Assembly: GCA_049999725.1 (NCBI GenBank)
Contig: JBNGIS010022626.1
Span: 1 to 42,887 of the forward strand
Length of the DNA stretch: 42,887 nt
DNA from: Haplomitrium mnioides
Taxonomy: Eukaryota > Marchantiophyta > Haplomitriopsida > Calobryales
Direction of reading: 5' to 3'
Shown here: positions 1 through 10,776 of the stretch, in pieces
Layout: every line of letters starts with the position of its first letter
How positions within the stretch are numbered: position 1 is the first letter of the stretch
Program-made: the position numbers and the translations under genes
Notes under the pieces: model-generated
The model's database searches: none
What the model was told of the DNA's origin: nothing
Seen by the model: only the letters and a program-made list of their open reading frames with translations

Positions 1-432
1 TTTTTTTTTCTCAAAAATCCACAAACACAAACAAACATATATTTGCACATTACACAATACACACATACGCACACGAATCTTACGTACAACCTACGCCTTC
101 TCTTCTTGTCTTCTTCCTGTTGAGCGTTTTTTTCTCCATTTTTCTCCATTCTGTTTGTCGACCTGGTTGGTACCTGTGATTCCAAAACAAGTGCTATTCC
201 TACAATTGTAATTTATGAATCCTAAAGAAACTTTGCTGCTTTGAATATAATAATTTGTTTTTTAAACTAAATCCTATAAAAGTCTTGGTTGAATTTCTGA
301 GAATCTTCCGTTTGGACAGTGTCCATTGTTTGCCGATTCCGCCATTTGCTTGCTTGCTTTCTTCATTTTCCTCCTTTGCCTCTCCTTGCGTGCGTCTTTA
401 ATTCCCATCCTGGACCCTAACACTTTTATAAA
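1..432. other. Unassigned sequence left of the E1 homology break
   Basis: Homology between E1 and E2 gene 1 stops just after the HTYDQIDQMF motif near 432. To the left there is a pyrimidine-rich stretch, a CA-rich stretch (about 25-75) and a minus-strand reading frame to a stop at 274. That frame continues the gene 1 frame as a lysine/arginine-rich tail with segment KERQRRKMKKASKQMAESA. It is not recognised as any family. It could be the true C-terminus of a diverged gene 1, or unrelated DNA joined by deletion or insertion. Confidence 0.35.
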
Positions 433-902
433 CATTTGATCGATTTGATCATAAGTATGGTCGACTATGAGAAATCCCACTTTGATATTTTGAAATACAT
501 TATTGGCGATCAAGAAACTAAGATATCCAAAAAAATTGAATTCGTGTTTCTTTGTGTCGTATGGTCCAATTGAAGATACAAAGTAGGAGGCAAGGGATCT
601 TGAAACTCACATAGTCTTTTATTGAGCACTATAACAATCAAATTTAGAGTAACTTCTCAAGTTTCCATAGGTTCATAAAACACTCGAAGAAAAAGTATGA
701 TTGAAAATTAAAGCGCCAACAACGTGCATACCCATTAAACAATCTTTATCAATGTTTTTTGGTGGTGAAGTTGAGCGTGCAGTCGCTATTTTTGTTATCC
801 ATACCATCAATATTTTCTTCAATAGTTTGCAAGTTTTGTTCTTTCTTTCATTTGTGGGTCACGATAAAGAAACAATTAGTAGCTATATTTGACTAAATCG
901 TC
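433..902 (-). pseudogene. E1 gene 1, second exon: DUF7869-like transposase core (broken)
   Basis: Read on the minus strand from 902, this exon follows a good acceptor (ggtgtttcag at about 903-912). It shows the three landmarks of the family I know as DUF7869: IDGMDN (about 795-812), an LQLDN-like block (about 555-575) and VDHTYDQIDQMF (about 433-461). In that family these carry spaced acidic residues that I read as an RNase H-like DDE transposase centre; this catalytic reading is inference. Several in-frame stops and shifts are present, so it is a pseudogene. The segment from about 433 to 720 aligns with E2 at 8552-8840. E2 lacks the IDGMD part, so this is the only copy in the window showing all three motifs. 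The domain call is firm by motif, the family name less so. Confidence 0.7.
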
Positions 903-1578
903 CTGAAACACCAAAATATATAAATAACTATGTGAAACATATCTTGATGTCAAGAATTTTATAAGATAGCTTCACGTGGCAAAATATTCAAACCAACACT
1001 AACAAACATTTTGAGCACAAAGGTTGAAATGATAAACAATGATTTATAAGCTTATTTTGACTCTAAACATACATAATATTCGAAGCAACAATAACAAAAC
1101 TTGGGTAAACATAAGACAATAAACAACATTAAAAATTCCTACGCTGGCTTTGACTCTATGTGTGCTTGAGATCTAACCCGAGAATAGAAAAACCTTTGTA
1201 CTTGCAGGGCTACAAACATCAACAACTATTCATATCTCACTTTGACCCCATGCTTGCATAGGATTGAAAGAAACAATAACAAAGTGTATGCTCATATAGG
1301 ATCAAAAACAACAACTGCAATTCTTAGGCTTGCTTTGACTCTAGGCACCCTTAGGGTTGAAAGAAACAATAACAAAACTTATGCTTGCATAGGGTCAAAA
1401 ACAACAACTACAATTTCTAGGCTTGCTTTGACTCTAGGCCCCCTTATGATTGAAAGAAACAACAACAAAACCTATGTGCGCATAGGGTCACAAACAATAA
1501 TTTATATACTTGCTTTTCTTCTAAGCACGTCTTGGATTGAAAACAACAATAGCAAAACCTATGCGTGCATAGGGTGAC

Positions 1579-1627
<49 letters not shown>

Positions 1628-1850
1628 TCCTATGCTCTCTTTGACTCTTGACGTGCTTAGGATTCAAACAAAAAATAACAAACCCTATGCACGTATAGAG
1701 TCACAGATCACAACAACTCCTAGGCTCTTTTTGACTCTAGGAATGTTTACGATTTAAACAACCAATAACAAAACCTATACAAACAAAAGGTGACAAATAA
1801 CAACAAAAACTCTAAGGCTAGCTTTGACTCTAATTAGTTCTAGAATAACA
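903..1850 (-). repeat. Intron of E1 gene 1 with a tandem palindromic minisatellite
   Basis: Between the two gene 1 exons lie about six imperfect repeats of roughly 90 bases (about 1150-1830). Each has a short palindrome of the type TATGCGTGCATAGGGTC, then a CAA-rich stretch and CTTTGACTCTAGGC. The palindrome is a relative of the AGTCCATGCGCGCATGGACT core found elsewhere in the window. E3 has the same kind of cluster (42380-42740) at the same place in gene 1, so the array is an ancestral part of the element. Short frames across it are repeat translations, not genes. Confidence 0.65.
1577..1626. repeat. (CAA)n microsatellite
   Basis: Uninterrupted run of about 16 CAA units inside the larger minisatellite of the E1 gene 1 intron. 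It probably expanded from the CAA-rich part of that repeat unit. Confidence 0.95.
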
Positions 1851-3440
1851 TCACTCATCCAATGAACTCTGCAAGCCTGAGCTCTTCAAAGTTTGCTAAA
1901 TAAAAGAAGCTTTTAGATAATGAATAAGAAGAGCATCATAGTAATCTTTGATTTCAAAAGCCAAAGCAGTTTGTTACCTTTGTCGAACTCCAAAATAGAT
2001 TTCTCTCGCATCAATTTAATTTTTTTTGCACATTTTACAAACAAAAAATCTATTGCGTTTTGGAATTTCGACATTTAGAAAATGAGTTCTCTACTATTAT
2101 AAAAAGCCTAAAAAACTTAGAATACAATTGGGATCCTTCTCTTTCAAATAAGATGTATAGTAGTCAAAAACTTCTTATTTGGTAAAAGTATCCAACAAAT
2201 TATAAACTTTGAGAGTCAACATTCTCTTACAGTGTTCTTGAAAAAGTAGTCCATCCACTCACACACGAACATTTTTTTGGTAGATAATTCTCTATTTCCA
2301 AAAGTTCCTCTAAGATATGCATTATTGATATGAGTGTTTTCTTTATAAAGCTCCCATCATGATGAACTTTCAGTAAAAAAATTGTCACATAAAGGATTTA
2401 CTCATTTGGATTTTGGTTTACATAAAGAACTCTTCTGTTTGTCCAATCATATGGGTCTGTATGCAAATCTAGCCATTGAAGACAAAGTATTATCTTCAAG
2501 ATCTTGTACATCATGGGAAATATTTTTCATTCTTGAAAAGTATTTTTTTTTTGTCTGGGTAAACAAGTTTGAGTTGTAGGAGAACTCAACCAAGCCAAAG
2601 CAGAATCCTCACCAAAATCATAAACATAAGGAAATGTATTTGCTAAAACAATTGGAAACCTTGGCAATAACTCTAGAGAAATATTTTTTGATTGAAGCTC
2701 ATTACCTAAACTATCATTTGACAGTTCTTGTAGTCACTTTCCATTTCCAAAGGTCCTTGCATTTTTGGTTTGAGGTCCATTGTGTGTAGAATTCACTAGT
2801 AGATTGAGTGTTGCCAACGGTGATAAAATATCACAATCAAAGTTGAAGCATTGAATGTCATTTGATTCCATGCTTTGAGACTTTTGAACAAACATATTTG
2901 GATTTTAGACCATATTGCCTTTATCGATTATTGACCAAGACACCTTCACAGCGCTCTAATGATTGTGAGTTTAATACTAGGTAGTTTTCTTCAAGTGGTC
3001 TTTTTTGTTCTTTCATCCCAAGAAGGAGTTGTTGTGATTCTGTTACAACAAAGTTCAATTGGAGTGTCCAACCATACACACGTGTTGGCCTTAGTATTTT
3101 GAAAATCTTCAGAAGGAGCTAGCTTTGATCCCTTGACCAATAAGCTAGATCTTTTGTATGCATTATGTTGAGTCTTAGATCCTATCCATTTATAAGGTTC
3201 ACTCTTTGATTATATGCATGCATATGGTTCACTTCTACAATCTTCAATTTTTGGTCTATCTTGTTTAAAAATTGACATATTTTTGCCCAAAATACTAGCC
3301 ATCACACTTGATGCTCTTGATTCCCCAATGCTTCTCTCCTCGAAACAATGACTTGAAAGTTTCTTGAATTGTTGTCCAAAAGAAACACTTTTTTAGAACA
3401 AGAATCTTGAAATTCTAACTGTTTTTTGCCTTTTGACACT
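1850..3440 (-). pseudogene. E1 gene 1, first exon: N-terminal half of DUF7869-like protein (broken)
   Basis: Read leftward from about 3440, the translation begins like E2 and E3 gene 1 (LKGKK/LEF-type start) but the ATG seen in E2 (MARVLKGKK) is lost. Further on come KVYNLLDTFTK and YYTSYLKEKD (about 2180-2240) and IPKRNRFFVCK (about 2070-2090). In E3 the matching stretch reads VKIPKHNRFVVCETYEEIK. A block of this kind, aromatic and basic followed by C..C, precedes the core in the DUF7869-like proteins I know. There are many stops and frame changes. This exon is absent from E2 by deletion. Ends are approximate because no intact splice donor was identified. Confidence 0.6.
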
Positions 3441-3911
3441 TATGTTATTGATAATATACAAATCAAAAAGGAGAAAACTCAATGAAGAACTGAAGCAAAT
3501 AATCCCGATACACGATAGTATCCCACATTGGACTATGTAGCTATGGTTTGTTTTGGGAAAATTTCACAAAATGACTAAATAGCGCACATTTTTTAAAGGA
3601 AAAAGAAACAAGAAAGATGAAAACAAGGATTGCTTTATATACTTAATTTTTTTCCACCACAAAAACATACGTGTTGAGAGCTATACAAATCATTTTTTAG
3701 CAAAAGAAAATAAGCTTGTTGAATTTCAATCATACAAAGAATGACATTGGAAAGCTACTTCCATTGTTACAAGCGCAGTTACAAGATGGATTTTTTCTCT
3801 CATGGTCATTTTTGTAATTTCCTATTATTTAGCCTTATTTTTCCTTTTTTATATTGCATTTTCTCTTTCATTTTTAGAGTCTTGTTTTTGTCTATTTTGA
3901 TAGCTTTGAAA
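3441..3911. promoter_or_regulatory. E1 bidirectional promoter block
   Basis: Region between the divergent genes 1 and 2, conserved in E2 (9055-9517) and E3 (40010-40468). A TATATA box at about 3636-3643 on the minus strand faces gene 1 and is followed by a conserved GAAAGATGAAAAC-type stretch. The gene 2 side keeps the conserved GCCAATGGAAAG-like motif (here CATTGGAAAGC, about 3743), but its TATA box has decayed. Transcription start sites are not known. Confidence 0.5.
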
Positions 3912-4258
3912 ATGGTGTCAAAAGCATCAACTCCAAAACTATCGCAACTAAAACCCTATCTATTTGTTGATGTTTAGCCCATACAACTAGCCAAAAGATG
4001 GCTAGTCTGGTATAGAACGATAAAGGACATTGAGCATCATGTGAACATGTTTGAAGACGAGGGTGAAAATTTTAATATGGGTCTTTTGGTCCAAGTTTCT
4101 ATAATTTGGAAGTGCTACATAGCCCACATTGAGCTCTTTGTGGAGTCAAAAGATGGAATCAATCTCTATAAGGCTACTTCAAAGAAATCTTGCTTTAATG
4201 AAATGAAGCCAAAGGACCCTTATACATCAGACTTATAAGAGATTACAAGGATGGGAAG
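3912..4258 (+). pseudogene. E1 gene 2 exon 1 (broken)
   Basis: Starts MVSKASTPKLSQLKPY, matching MASQGIVFRPPKPN in E2 and MASRVNSPKTAQPKPY in E3, so the ATG at 3912 is supported by position in three copies. The exon continues in another frame as TIKDIEHHVNMFEDEGENF, GLLVQVS and TSKKSCFNEMKPKD, and ends at GGGAAG before a GT donor at 4259. E2 exon 1 ends in the same way. There is at least one frameshift and a stop. No known domain is recognised; the conserved LVQ(I/V)(T/S) and R/H-IELFV/IGLLV strands suggest a small folded domain. Confidence 0.6.
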
Positions 4259-4483
4259 GTATTAAATCCTAACTATACTTTTTAGTGGTTGTTAGAAGTC
4301 TATAAGTGCATGGACTCTTGAGTCCCTTTGTGCAGGGACTCACAAGTCCATGCGTGCATGGAGTCCTCACTCCAAGGGCCATTGGACTCACTGTAATTCA
4401 CTCAATTATGTTCGATCATGTCTTGGCTTGTTCAATTTTTGGTTTTTTATTCTAACCCTTTTGTTATATTTTGATTTTTGTAG
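4259..4483 (+). repeat. E1 gene 2 intron 1 with palindromic repeats
   Basis: Intron placed by comparison with E2 and E3. The donor is GTATTA and the acceptor is TTTTTGTAG at about 4483. Positions 4305-4390 hold degenerate copies of the AGTCCATGCGCGCATGGACT family, such as AGTCCATGCGTGCATGGAGT. The palindromes occupy the same intron in all three element copies. Confidence 0.6.
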
Positions 4484-5627
4484 TTTCTTTCTAATTTTGT
4501 CAATAGGTACCCAAATGCAAAGCTTGTGGACATGAACTTCATTAAATTTGCTTTTAGTTAGAATTTTTTGAGGGTTAAACCTAGGTTGACCCGGGCTCAG
4601 TGCATTCCTCATCCTAGTATGGCAGCATTTGCCATTGGAGCGACCAGTGGACCAAAATCTCCAAAGAAAAGAAAAGCAGTCAAGCCAATAGAAGGCTCAT
4701 TAAAGAAAAAAAACCAATTATGCAAAAGAAGAAACCAATGAAAGCACAACCGGTTTATTCACAGCTAGTATCATAAGCGCTTCTTCCAAGCTCTCATTTG
4801 CAACCTTCTTCTTCTTCCTCTTTGAGTAGCTCTAAAGAAGAGGTTGAGCTTGAGTCTGGGTCACAACCACCAACTTCAAGATCAAAGCGACCTTGGCCAA
4901 AAGAGCTACAAACTTTTCAAAAGAGGGAATAAGTTGATACTCACATAGTTTATGAGGAAGAAAAAAAATAAAATTTTTGAGTCCGCTATCCAATGTTGTA
5001 GGGGTTTTGAAGAAACAATAACAATTCGGCTCGAAAGCCTTAATATGCCAAAGATTGGAATGGACAAATGGGGGTCTTTTCAAAAAAGATGATCAAACGA
5101 GGATTTTGTGGAGCTACTTGCCCAACACATGCTTACTAACAGGTACTCTTTCTTTGTTGTGGTTGTGGACCCAACATTCACGTTAAAGGATAAGTCAAAG
5201 TTCAACATTAGTAACCCTGAAAACTATTGCTACGAGATTGGAGGAGGCAATTACAACGCTATTAAAGGCAACTTTTGAAAACAAAGTATGGGGCGAAAAA
5301 TCCAATATTGTCGGTATGTAATTGTTATGTTTACATGGGGTTGATATCTTCAAAAGCCTACATTTTTGTCACAGATGACAATTACGACTAAAAGTACTGG
5401 TTGGAGATGACCTCCATCCAGAAGGTCAAGTGATGGCACCAATAGTACATGGAGAGCAAGATGATTTCATCTAAAAAACTAAGCCATGAGCTAGTCTTGA
5501 AGACTTTTGAAATATAACCAAAGTCTACTCTTGACAAGATTGTCAGTTCTCAAGATAACTAGTTTCAATTGACCTTCCACAATCAAGAGCTTTAGCACCT
5601 GCAATAGGCAAACTTTGGAATCTAGCA
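4484..5627 (+). pseudogene. E1 gene 2 exon 2, 5' part: basic linker and ParB-like domain (broken)
   Basis: Begins FLSNFVNRYPNAKLVD, then a proline/lysine-rich linker with SPKKRKAVKP (possible nuclear localisation signal), a stop at 4930 just after a KRE motif, and a ParB-like region. That region reads EDFVELLAQHML (about 5098), VVVVDPTFTLKDKSKF, GGGNYNA (GNH motif altered to GNY) and, after a frameshift, CNCYVYMGL, DDNY and LEMTSIQKVK (about 5408). In ParB N-terminal domains a glycine-arginine motif is followed by an EA..A..EN..R box near a P-x-E-x-A helix, and the order here matches. The piece is cut at about 5627 by insertion of E2 and resumes at 14322. Confidence 0.55.
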
Positions 5628-5660
5628 CCTACTACTTTGAACCAAGAACAAGCTACTCAG
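5628..5660 (+). repeat. E2 left terminal inverted repeat
   Basis: CCTACTACTTTGAACCAAG and about 15 further bases match the reverse complement of the right end (14289-14321) at roughly three quarters of positions, with one single-base indel. The sequence inward is poly-T rich on both sides and shares an AAAAACAT block. Confidence 0.65.
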
Positions 5661-7306
5661 AATAGGATTTTTATTTTTTTTGGGGGAAAAATTGTGATTT
5701 TTCATATCAAAAACATTAAAAACGAGGTTAATTTTTTTTTTAAAGTACATGAGTTTTTTGGATTTTTTTTTGTCATTTCAACAAGCGTGATAGAGCAAAA
5801 GTCAATTTTGTTATACAAAATCAATCAATATTACTAGTTTTTATGAAAATATTGGAAAAATTGAATTTGTTTAAAAGCATAAAAATTATAGTAAGTTTTC
5901 ATCAAAAAATTGCATTTATCATTGATTACAATTCTAAGCCCAAAAGTTTAAATACACGTAACAAGAAACTATTTTGAAATATGTTTGATTGCACAAACTT
6001 TAGCCTCGCATAGACATGGTGCTATTTCAAACTTTTTTGTTGGAAAAATATTACAAAACACAAAGAAAAGTTTGAGGGGATTAGAAGTCAAGGGAATGAG
6101 TTTGCAATGGTAAACACAAAAACAAAGAAAGCGAAACATTGCATGGATTTAGGAGCTTTGTTTTAAACGTCAAGAAAAAAGGAAGCTTTCACTTTAAGTT
6201 GAAAATCTAAGCAATCAAAAGTGAACGTGAGGTTTCAAACAGGTTACAACAATTAAAAATATTTTATGGTTCAATAAAGCATATACACAAATGTATCATA
6301 GTTCATAATCAAAAAGGCAGTAGCTAAGTAGATTGAATAAAGATTGTAAACAAGAAACATGTCCAAGTTTTAGACTTGATTCAACCAAACAAAGGTCTCA
6401 AGATCTACAGAAGAGTCTATGACTTGTATACAAACAAAGTTGTAGTCAGTAGTCTTTGTATGAAGAAGTTTAAGGGTTATACATGAGAAGTAGAACTTTT
6501 GGAAGGCGTGGACTTCCACCTGAAAGTCTATGCGCGCATAGGAATCCAAGCTCAACATGTGAACACTCCACCTCAAAGTTTAGGCGTACTTAGGAATCTA
6601 AGCTCAACAAGTGAACACTTCACCCCAAAGTCTATGTGTGCATAGGAATCCAAACTCACCATCTGAACACTCCACCCTAAAGTCTATGCGCGCATAGGAA
6701 TCCAAACTCACAATCTCAACATTCCACAACAAAGGCTGACAAGAACCCAGGTTTTAGATTCCGTAGAAGAGTTTTTGTATATTGTACGTTTCGCTTGCAA
6801 ATCAAAGTCTATGCGTGCTAGGGGTTCACACTTCTATAACCAAGGATACAGACTGTAAACATTCTATTTTTGCAACAAACTCTATAAATACAAAAGATTT
6901 TGATTTCTCATTCGGAATCTAAAAGTAAAAAATATGTACAAAGCTCTTTATCTGAGTCAAACAACGCTAAAGATTTAAATTTTTACAACAAAGTCTTAAA
7001 AAGAAAAAAAATTAGTCAATTTAGGAAGATGCTTCAACGAGATAATAACCTTAAAAGTTGAAAGCAAAATACTTATATTTTGAAAATGAAAACATTTCTA
7101 CAAAGCAAATAAAAATATTAACTATAAATTAAAGTTTCATTTACAGATAATAACATTCAACTTGGAATGATTTAGAGTCACAAGTTCAAGTTGGCAAAAA
7201 ATCCAACAAGTTGCTAAAAATGATTTTCAAGTACTTTTGGAAATGATCATCTTAAATTACACCAAATTTGCAAATACAAAATATAGAACAAAATTCTTGA
7301 AGGACT
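5661..7306. other. E2 left subterminal region, non-coding
   Basis: AT-rich DNA between the left inverted repeat and the end of gene 1. It holds a palindromic minisatellite (6505-6830, listed separately). I see no gene in the rest; short open frames such as 6370-6576 are translations of the repeat. It probably includes the 3' end of the gene 1 transcript. Confidence 0.6.
6505..6830. repeat. 52-base tandem repeat with AGTCTATGCGCGCATAGG palindrome
   Basis: Four copies at about 6522, 6574, 6626 and 6678, spaced about 52 bases apart. Each has AAAGTCTATGCGCGCATAGG (or a variant), then AATCCAAGCTCA and GTGAACACTCCACC. A decayed fifth copy lies near 6808-6830. It belongs to the palindrome family found in every copy of the element. 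Confidence 0.8.
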
Positions 7307-9054
7307 TTAGCTGCTGATCTCAATTTCTTCGGATTCAGCTTTAGAAGATTCATCAAGGTTTGCTTGATTTGTCTTAGTGTTAATGACACTAATTGAATCT
7401 CTTTGAAACATTTCAAGATTGATGGCTTTTTGTCTTTCGTACTCAAATAGATTTGCTTTAATGATAGCTAGAGTGGTTTTCCTCAATTGGTTTTTTTGGA
7501 TGAGAAGAAAATCAAATGACAGAATCATAATTTGTGTCAAATCAAGTAAATCAATATGTAATTTGGATTTGCGTTTCCCTTTTGTTGCTGCTATTTTTTC
7601 TAGGAAATATTGACCAAAAAATGCATCTTCAGCCAAACAAGAAAACTATTGAACTCGTACTCATTTTGGTTTTGGCAGATCTTCCTCATCAAATGACAAA
7701 ACTTTAACAACTTTGACAATCCAAAACGGTCTGCTCTTTGGTTCTAGAGACGCAACAACATAAATAAACATTCTAGTTTTCAAATCATGTAGATTGCCAA
7801 ATTTATGCTTGTATCGAGTATTGTGTGAAAGAGTCTTTTCTCGCTACCTAGGTGCTCCATCATAGATTGCTCGACGTGTAGAAAGTATTTTCTATACCAG
7901 AGTATCTTCTTCTATTTGTTGAGCATGAAGCTTAGAATCTAGACAAACATTTTGAAAGTCATTACAAGTGTTTGACTATTGTGAAGGTGGAAAGGTAAAT
8001 TGTGCTTCGAGTCGTCGTCTTTTTTTTTCAAGGATGTAAGCTGCAATCTCTTGTTGGGAAAAAAAAAGTCATTCCACCATTAAATATCACAATCTATAAA
8101 GAACTTGTAGCAATTCTCACTTATATTGTCCCTTTTTTAAATTACCACTTTCTCAACATCGACTTCTCTTTCTTCCTTTTGAGATCGTTTGATTTCAAAA
8201 TATGCCTTTAGAAGAATGAACATTGAACTTAAAATTTCTCTCTCCACTTCAGGTAGGCAATTGAGTTGACAAATACTATCTGCAGATAGCTAAAATTCAT
8301 CTATTTAAAACTGTTTGCTCCAAATCTTTGTTTTGGAATCATTTAATTGGAGCTTGAATTGTTGATTAAAAGTAATATCATATATCCCTTGAACCAGAGA
8401 AGGACTTTGCTGTAGAAACATTTTGAAATCCTAAGTTTCCAACAAAAAAGTCACCTCAGATTTAGGATTATATGATAATTAAAGCGCCTCACTTAGACTG
8501 GTGATCGTGAAAGCTTTGACATGTTTTAAACGTTTCGAGAATCGGCTGAACATTTGATCAATTTGATCATGAGTATGGCCAACCATGAGAAATCCCACCT
8601 TGATTTTTCGAAAAACATTCTTGGCAATAAGGAGACTAAGATATCCAAACATGATAGAATTCTTATTCTCTTATGTCATGTTGTCCAACTGAAGATACAA
8701 AGTTGGAGGCAGCGGGCCTTCAAAGTCACATAATATTTCATTGAGCATAGTAACTATCAAATTGGAATCGCTTCTCAAGTTTCTGTACGTTAAGAGGACC
8801 CTTGAAGAAAGATCATGATTGAAGTTCATGGAGTTCACCTTCTCAATCTTTTTGAGCAGAGCTATCTGATTCAATAGAAGTCATCTTTTTCTCAATATAC
8901 TCGCCATCATACTTGACGATTTTGGTACTCCATCGCTTAACTCCCAAAATTTGATATTTGAACAATTCTCAAACTGTTTGTCAAAAGTAACACTCTTCTG
9001 AGAAGATGAATCTTCAAATTCTAATTTCTTTTTGCCTTTTAAAACTCTAGCCAT
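7307..9054 (-). pseudogene. E2 gene 1: DUF7869-like transposase, internally deleted
   Basis: Starts MARVLKGKKKLEFEDSSSQ at 9054, read leftward. After MASILRKR (about 8910) a stop is met and the sequence jumps to VNSMNFNHDLSSRVLLTYRN, so most of the first exon, the intron and the IDGMD segment kept in E1 are missing. The remaining core has LQLDN (about 8680), ENKNSIMFGYLSLLIAKNVF and GFLMVGHTHDQIDQMFSRFS (about 8552-8600). A C-terminal part follows with SLVQGIYDITFNQQFKLQL, and the protein ends in an acidic tail (SKAESEEIEISS) with its stop at 7307. Loss of the first acidic motif should leave it inactive. Several stops are present in addition to the deletion. Confidence 0.7.
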
Positions 9055-9517
9055 TGAAAAAGGGTGACTAAAAATCAGTTAATTCAAGGAACTATTTTGA
9101 CAAATATTATAAACCTCTTACAGCACTCTAAATAAATGCAGTTTTGTCGTTTTTTTGCAAAACAATAAAATATGGAACTTTTTGTAAAGAAAATGAAAAA
9201 AAGAAATTGGAAAGATGAAAACGAGCAATGCCTTATATACTAACTATTTTTTTTGCACCATGCAAACCTACGTGTCAAGAGCTCCGCGAATCAATTTCTG
9301 GCGGGAAAAAACGTTTTTTGAAATTTAGCTATAAAAGAAGCGCCAATGGAAAGTTTTTCTTTCCATTGTTGCAAGTTCAAGTTTTGGTTTTTGTTTTCTG
9401 ATTATTGTTATTTTTACATTTACCCAATTTTTTGCCATTTTCAACGTTTAGTGATTTCTGAACTTTTGTTCCATACATTTTTCACCTCCAAAAAGACCTG
9501 TTTGTTCTATCTAGAGA
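9055..9517. promoter_or_regulatory. E2 bidirectional promoter block
   Basis: Best preserved copy of the shared promoter. TATATAAGG on the minus strand (about 9230-9240) faces gene 1, and CTATAAAAG (9329-9337) faces gene 2. CGCCAATGGAAAG (about 9340-9353) follows the gene 2 TATA box. A TACGTGTCAAGAGCTC stretch near 9270 is kept in E3 (about 40238-40253, inverted) and partly in E1 (TACGTGTTGAGAGCT). ACGTG cores are common plant cis elements, but no function is shown here. Confidence 0.6.
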
Positions 9518-9876
9518 ATGGCCTCTCAAGGAATTGTTTTCCGCCCCCCTAAACCAAATCTATTTAGGTATTCGGATGTTATCAAAGCTCTAGATCCTGC
9601 AAGACTTGAGTGGAAATGGCCTTTAAATTACTGCTCTCTGAAAGATCCCGATCAACATCTTTACCTTTTTGCTAGTGAAGTTGAAAAATTCAATTTGGGC
9701 ACACTGGTCCAAATTACAATGATTCGGGAGGAAAAAAAACAAACATCGGGCTGCTTGTGCAAGCCTAAGACTCAATTACGCTTTATTGTGCAAATCATAA
9801 GCGATTTGATTTTTCGGAGTACAAGGAGAGAGACACTTTTGTTGCACATCTTCAGGCATCAAGGGAAGATGGCAAG

Positions 9877-10179
9877 GTAAGTTCCAAAATTGTTTTTCTT
9901 TTTTCTCATTCTTTACTTAGTTGTAACTTGCTGGAAGTCCATGCGCACATGGACTTGAGAGTCCATGCGCGTAGGGACTCTCAAGTCCTTGCGCGCATGG
10001 ACTTCTATGTCCATTCGCGCTTGGATGTTGGAGTCCACGTGCACTTGGACTTGAGAGTCCATTTGTGCATGGACTTTCTTGTTCACTGCATGCTTGTATT
10101 TTATTAAAGTCCTTATGCTTTGTGAGTGTCAGTCCAACATTTTTACTTATGCATAATTATTGTTTGTCTTTATTTTCAG
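9877..10179 (+). repeat. E2 gene 2 intron 1 with palindrome cluster
   Basis: Donor GTAAGT at 9877 and acceptor TTTTCAG at 10179. Positions 9940-10085 hold about six copies of the 20-base palindrome family, such as AGTCCATGCGCACATGGACT at about 9937-9956, with directly abutting variants of opposite half-site quality. Confidence 0.8.
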
Positions 10180-10776
10180 TTCACTCAATTTTTGGCTGAT
10201 TTCGTGGATGGGTACAAAGATACAAAGCACATCGAGCGGGATTGCATAAAACTTGCAATGCGAATCAAGCTTTTGAAGCCCAAGCAGAGCGTCAATCTTC
10301 AATCTTTAGTGCCTCATCCGAGTGAGGCAACATTCTCCATCCACATGACAGAGACTTCTTCAAAAAATAGAAATTAGCCTAAGCTAGTTGAGGCTTTGAA
10401 AAAAAAAAAACTGGCACCAAAAAAGGAAAAACCTGCACCAGCACTAGTTGTTGAAGAGAAGCCAGCCCCCTCAAAATTTAAAGTGAAATCTACTTTGTCT
10501 GCCCCCTTGTCTTCATCACCAAGCAACTCAAGGCAGAAGTCCGAGCCGAAGCTGAAACCAGTTAAGGCTCTTACATCAAGATCAAAAAAGCAATCCCACA
10601 AGGGGTTGCGCACTTTTCAAGAAAGAGAATAGGTGGATCCTCAGACAGTGTCTAAGGAAGACAAGAATAAGATAAAGGAGTCTACAATCTTGCGTTGTAG
10701 AGTGCGTAAAGAGACAATAACAATAAGGTTGGAATATGTCTAAGCTTGAAATAGACAACTGGGGTCCATTCCAAAT

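Noticed and set aside
1242-1577. 111-codon open frame over the CAA-rich minisatellite
   Set aside because: It is a translation of tandem DNA repeats in an intron, with no conservation beyond the repeat.
1150-1830. CRISPR-like array of repeats and spacers
   Set aside because: Repeats are imperfect, spacers are also repetitive, and the setting is a plant nuclear transposon.
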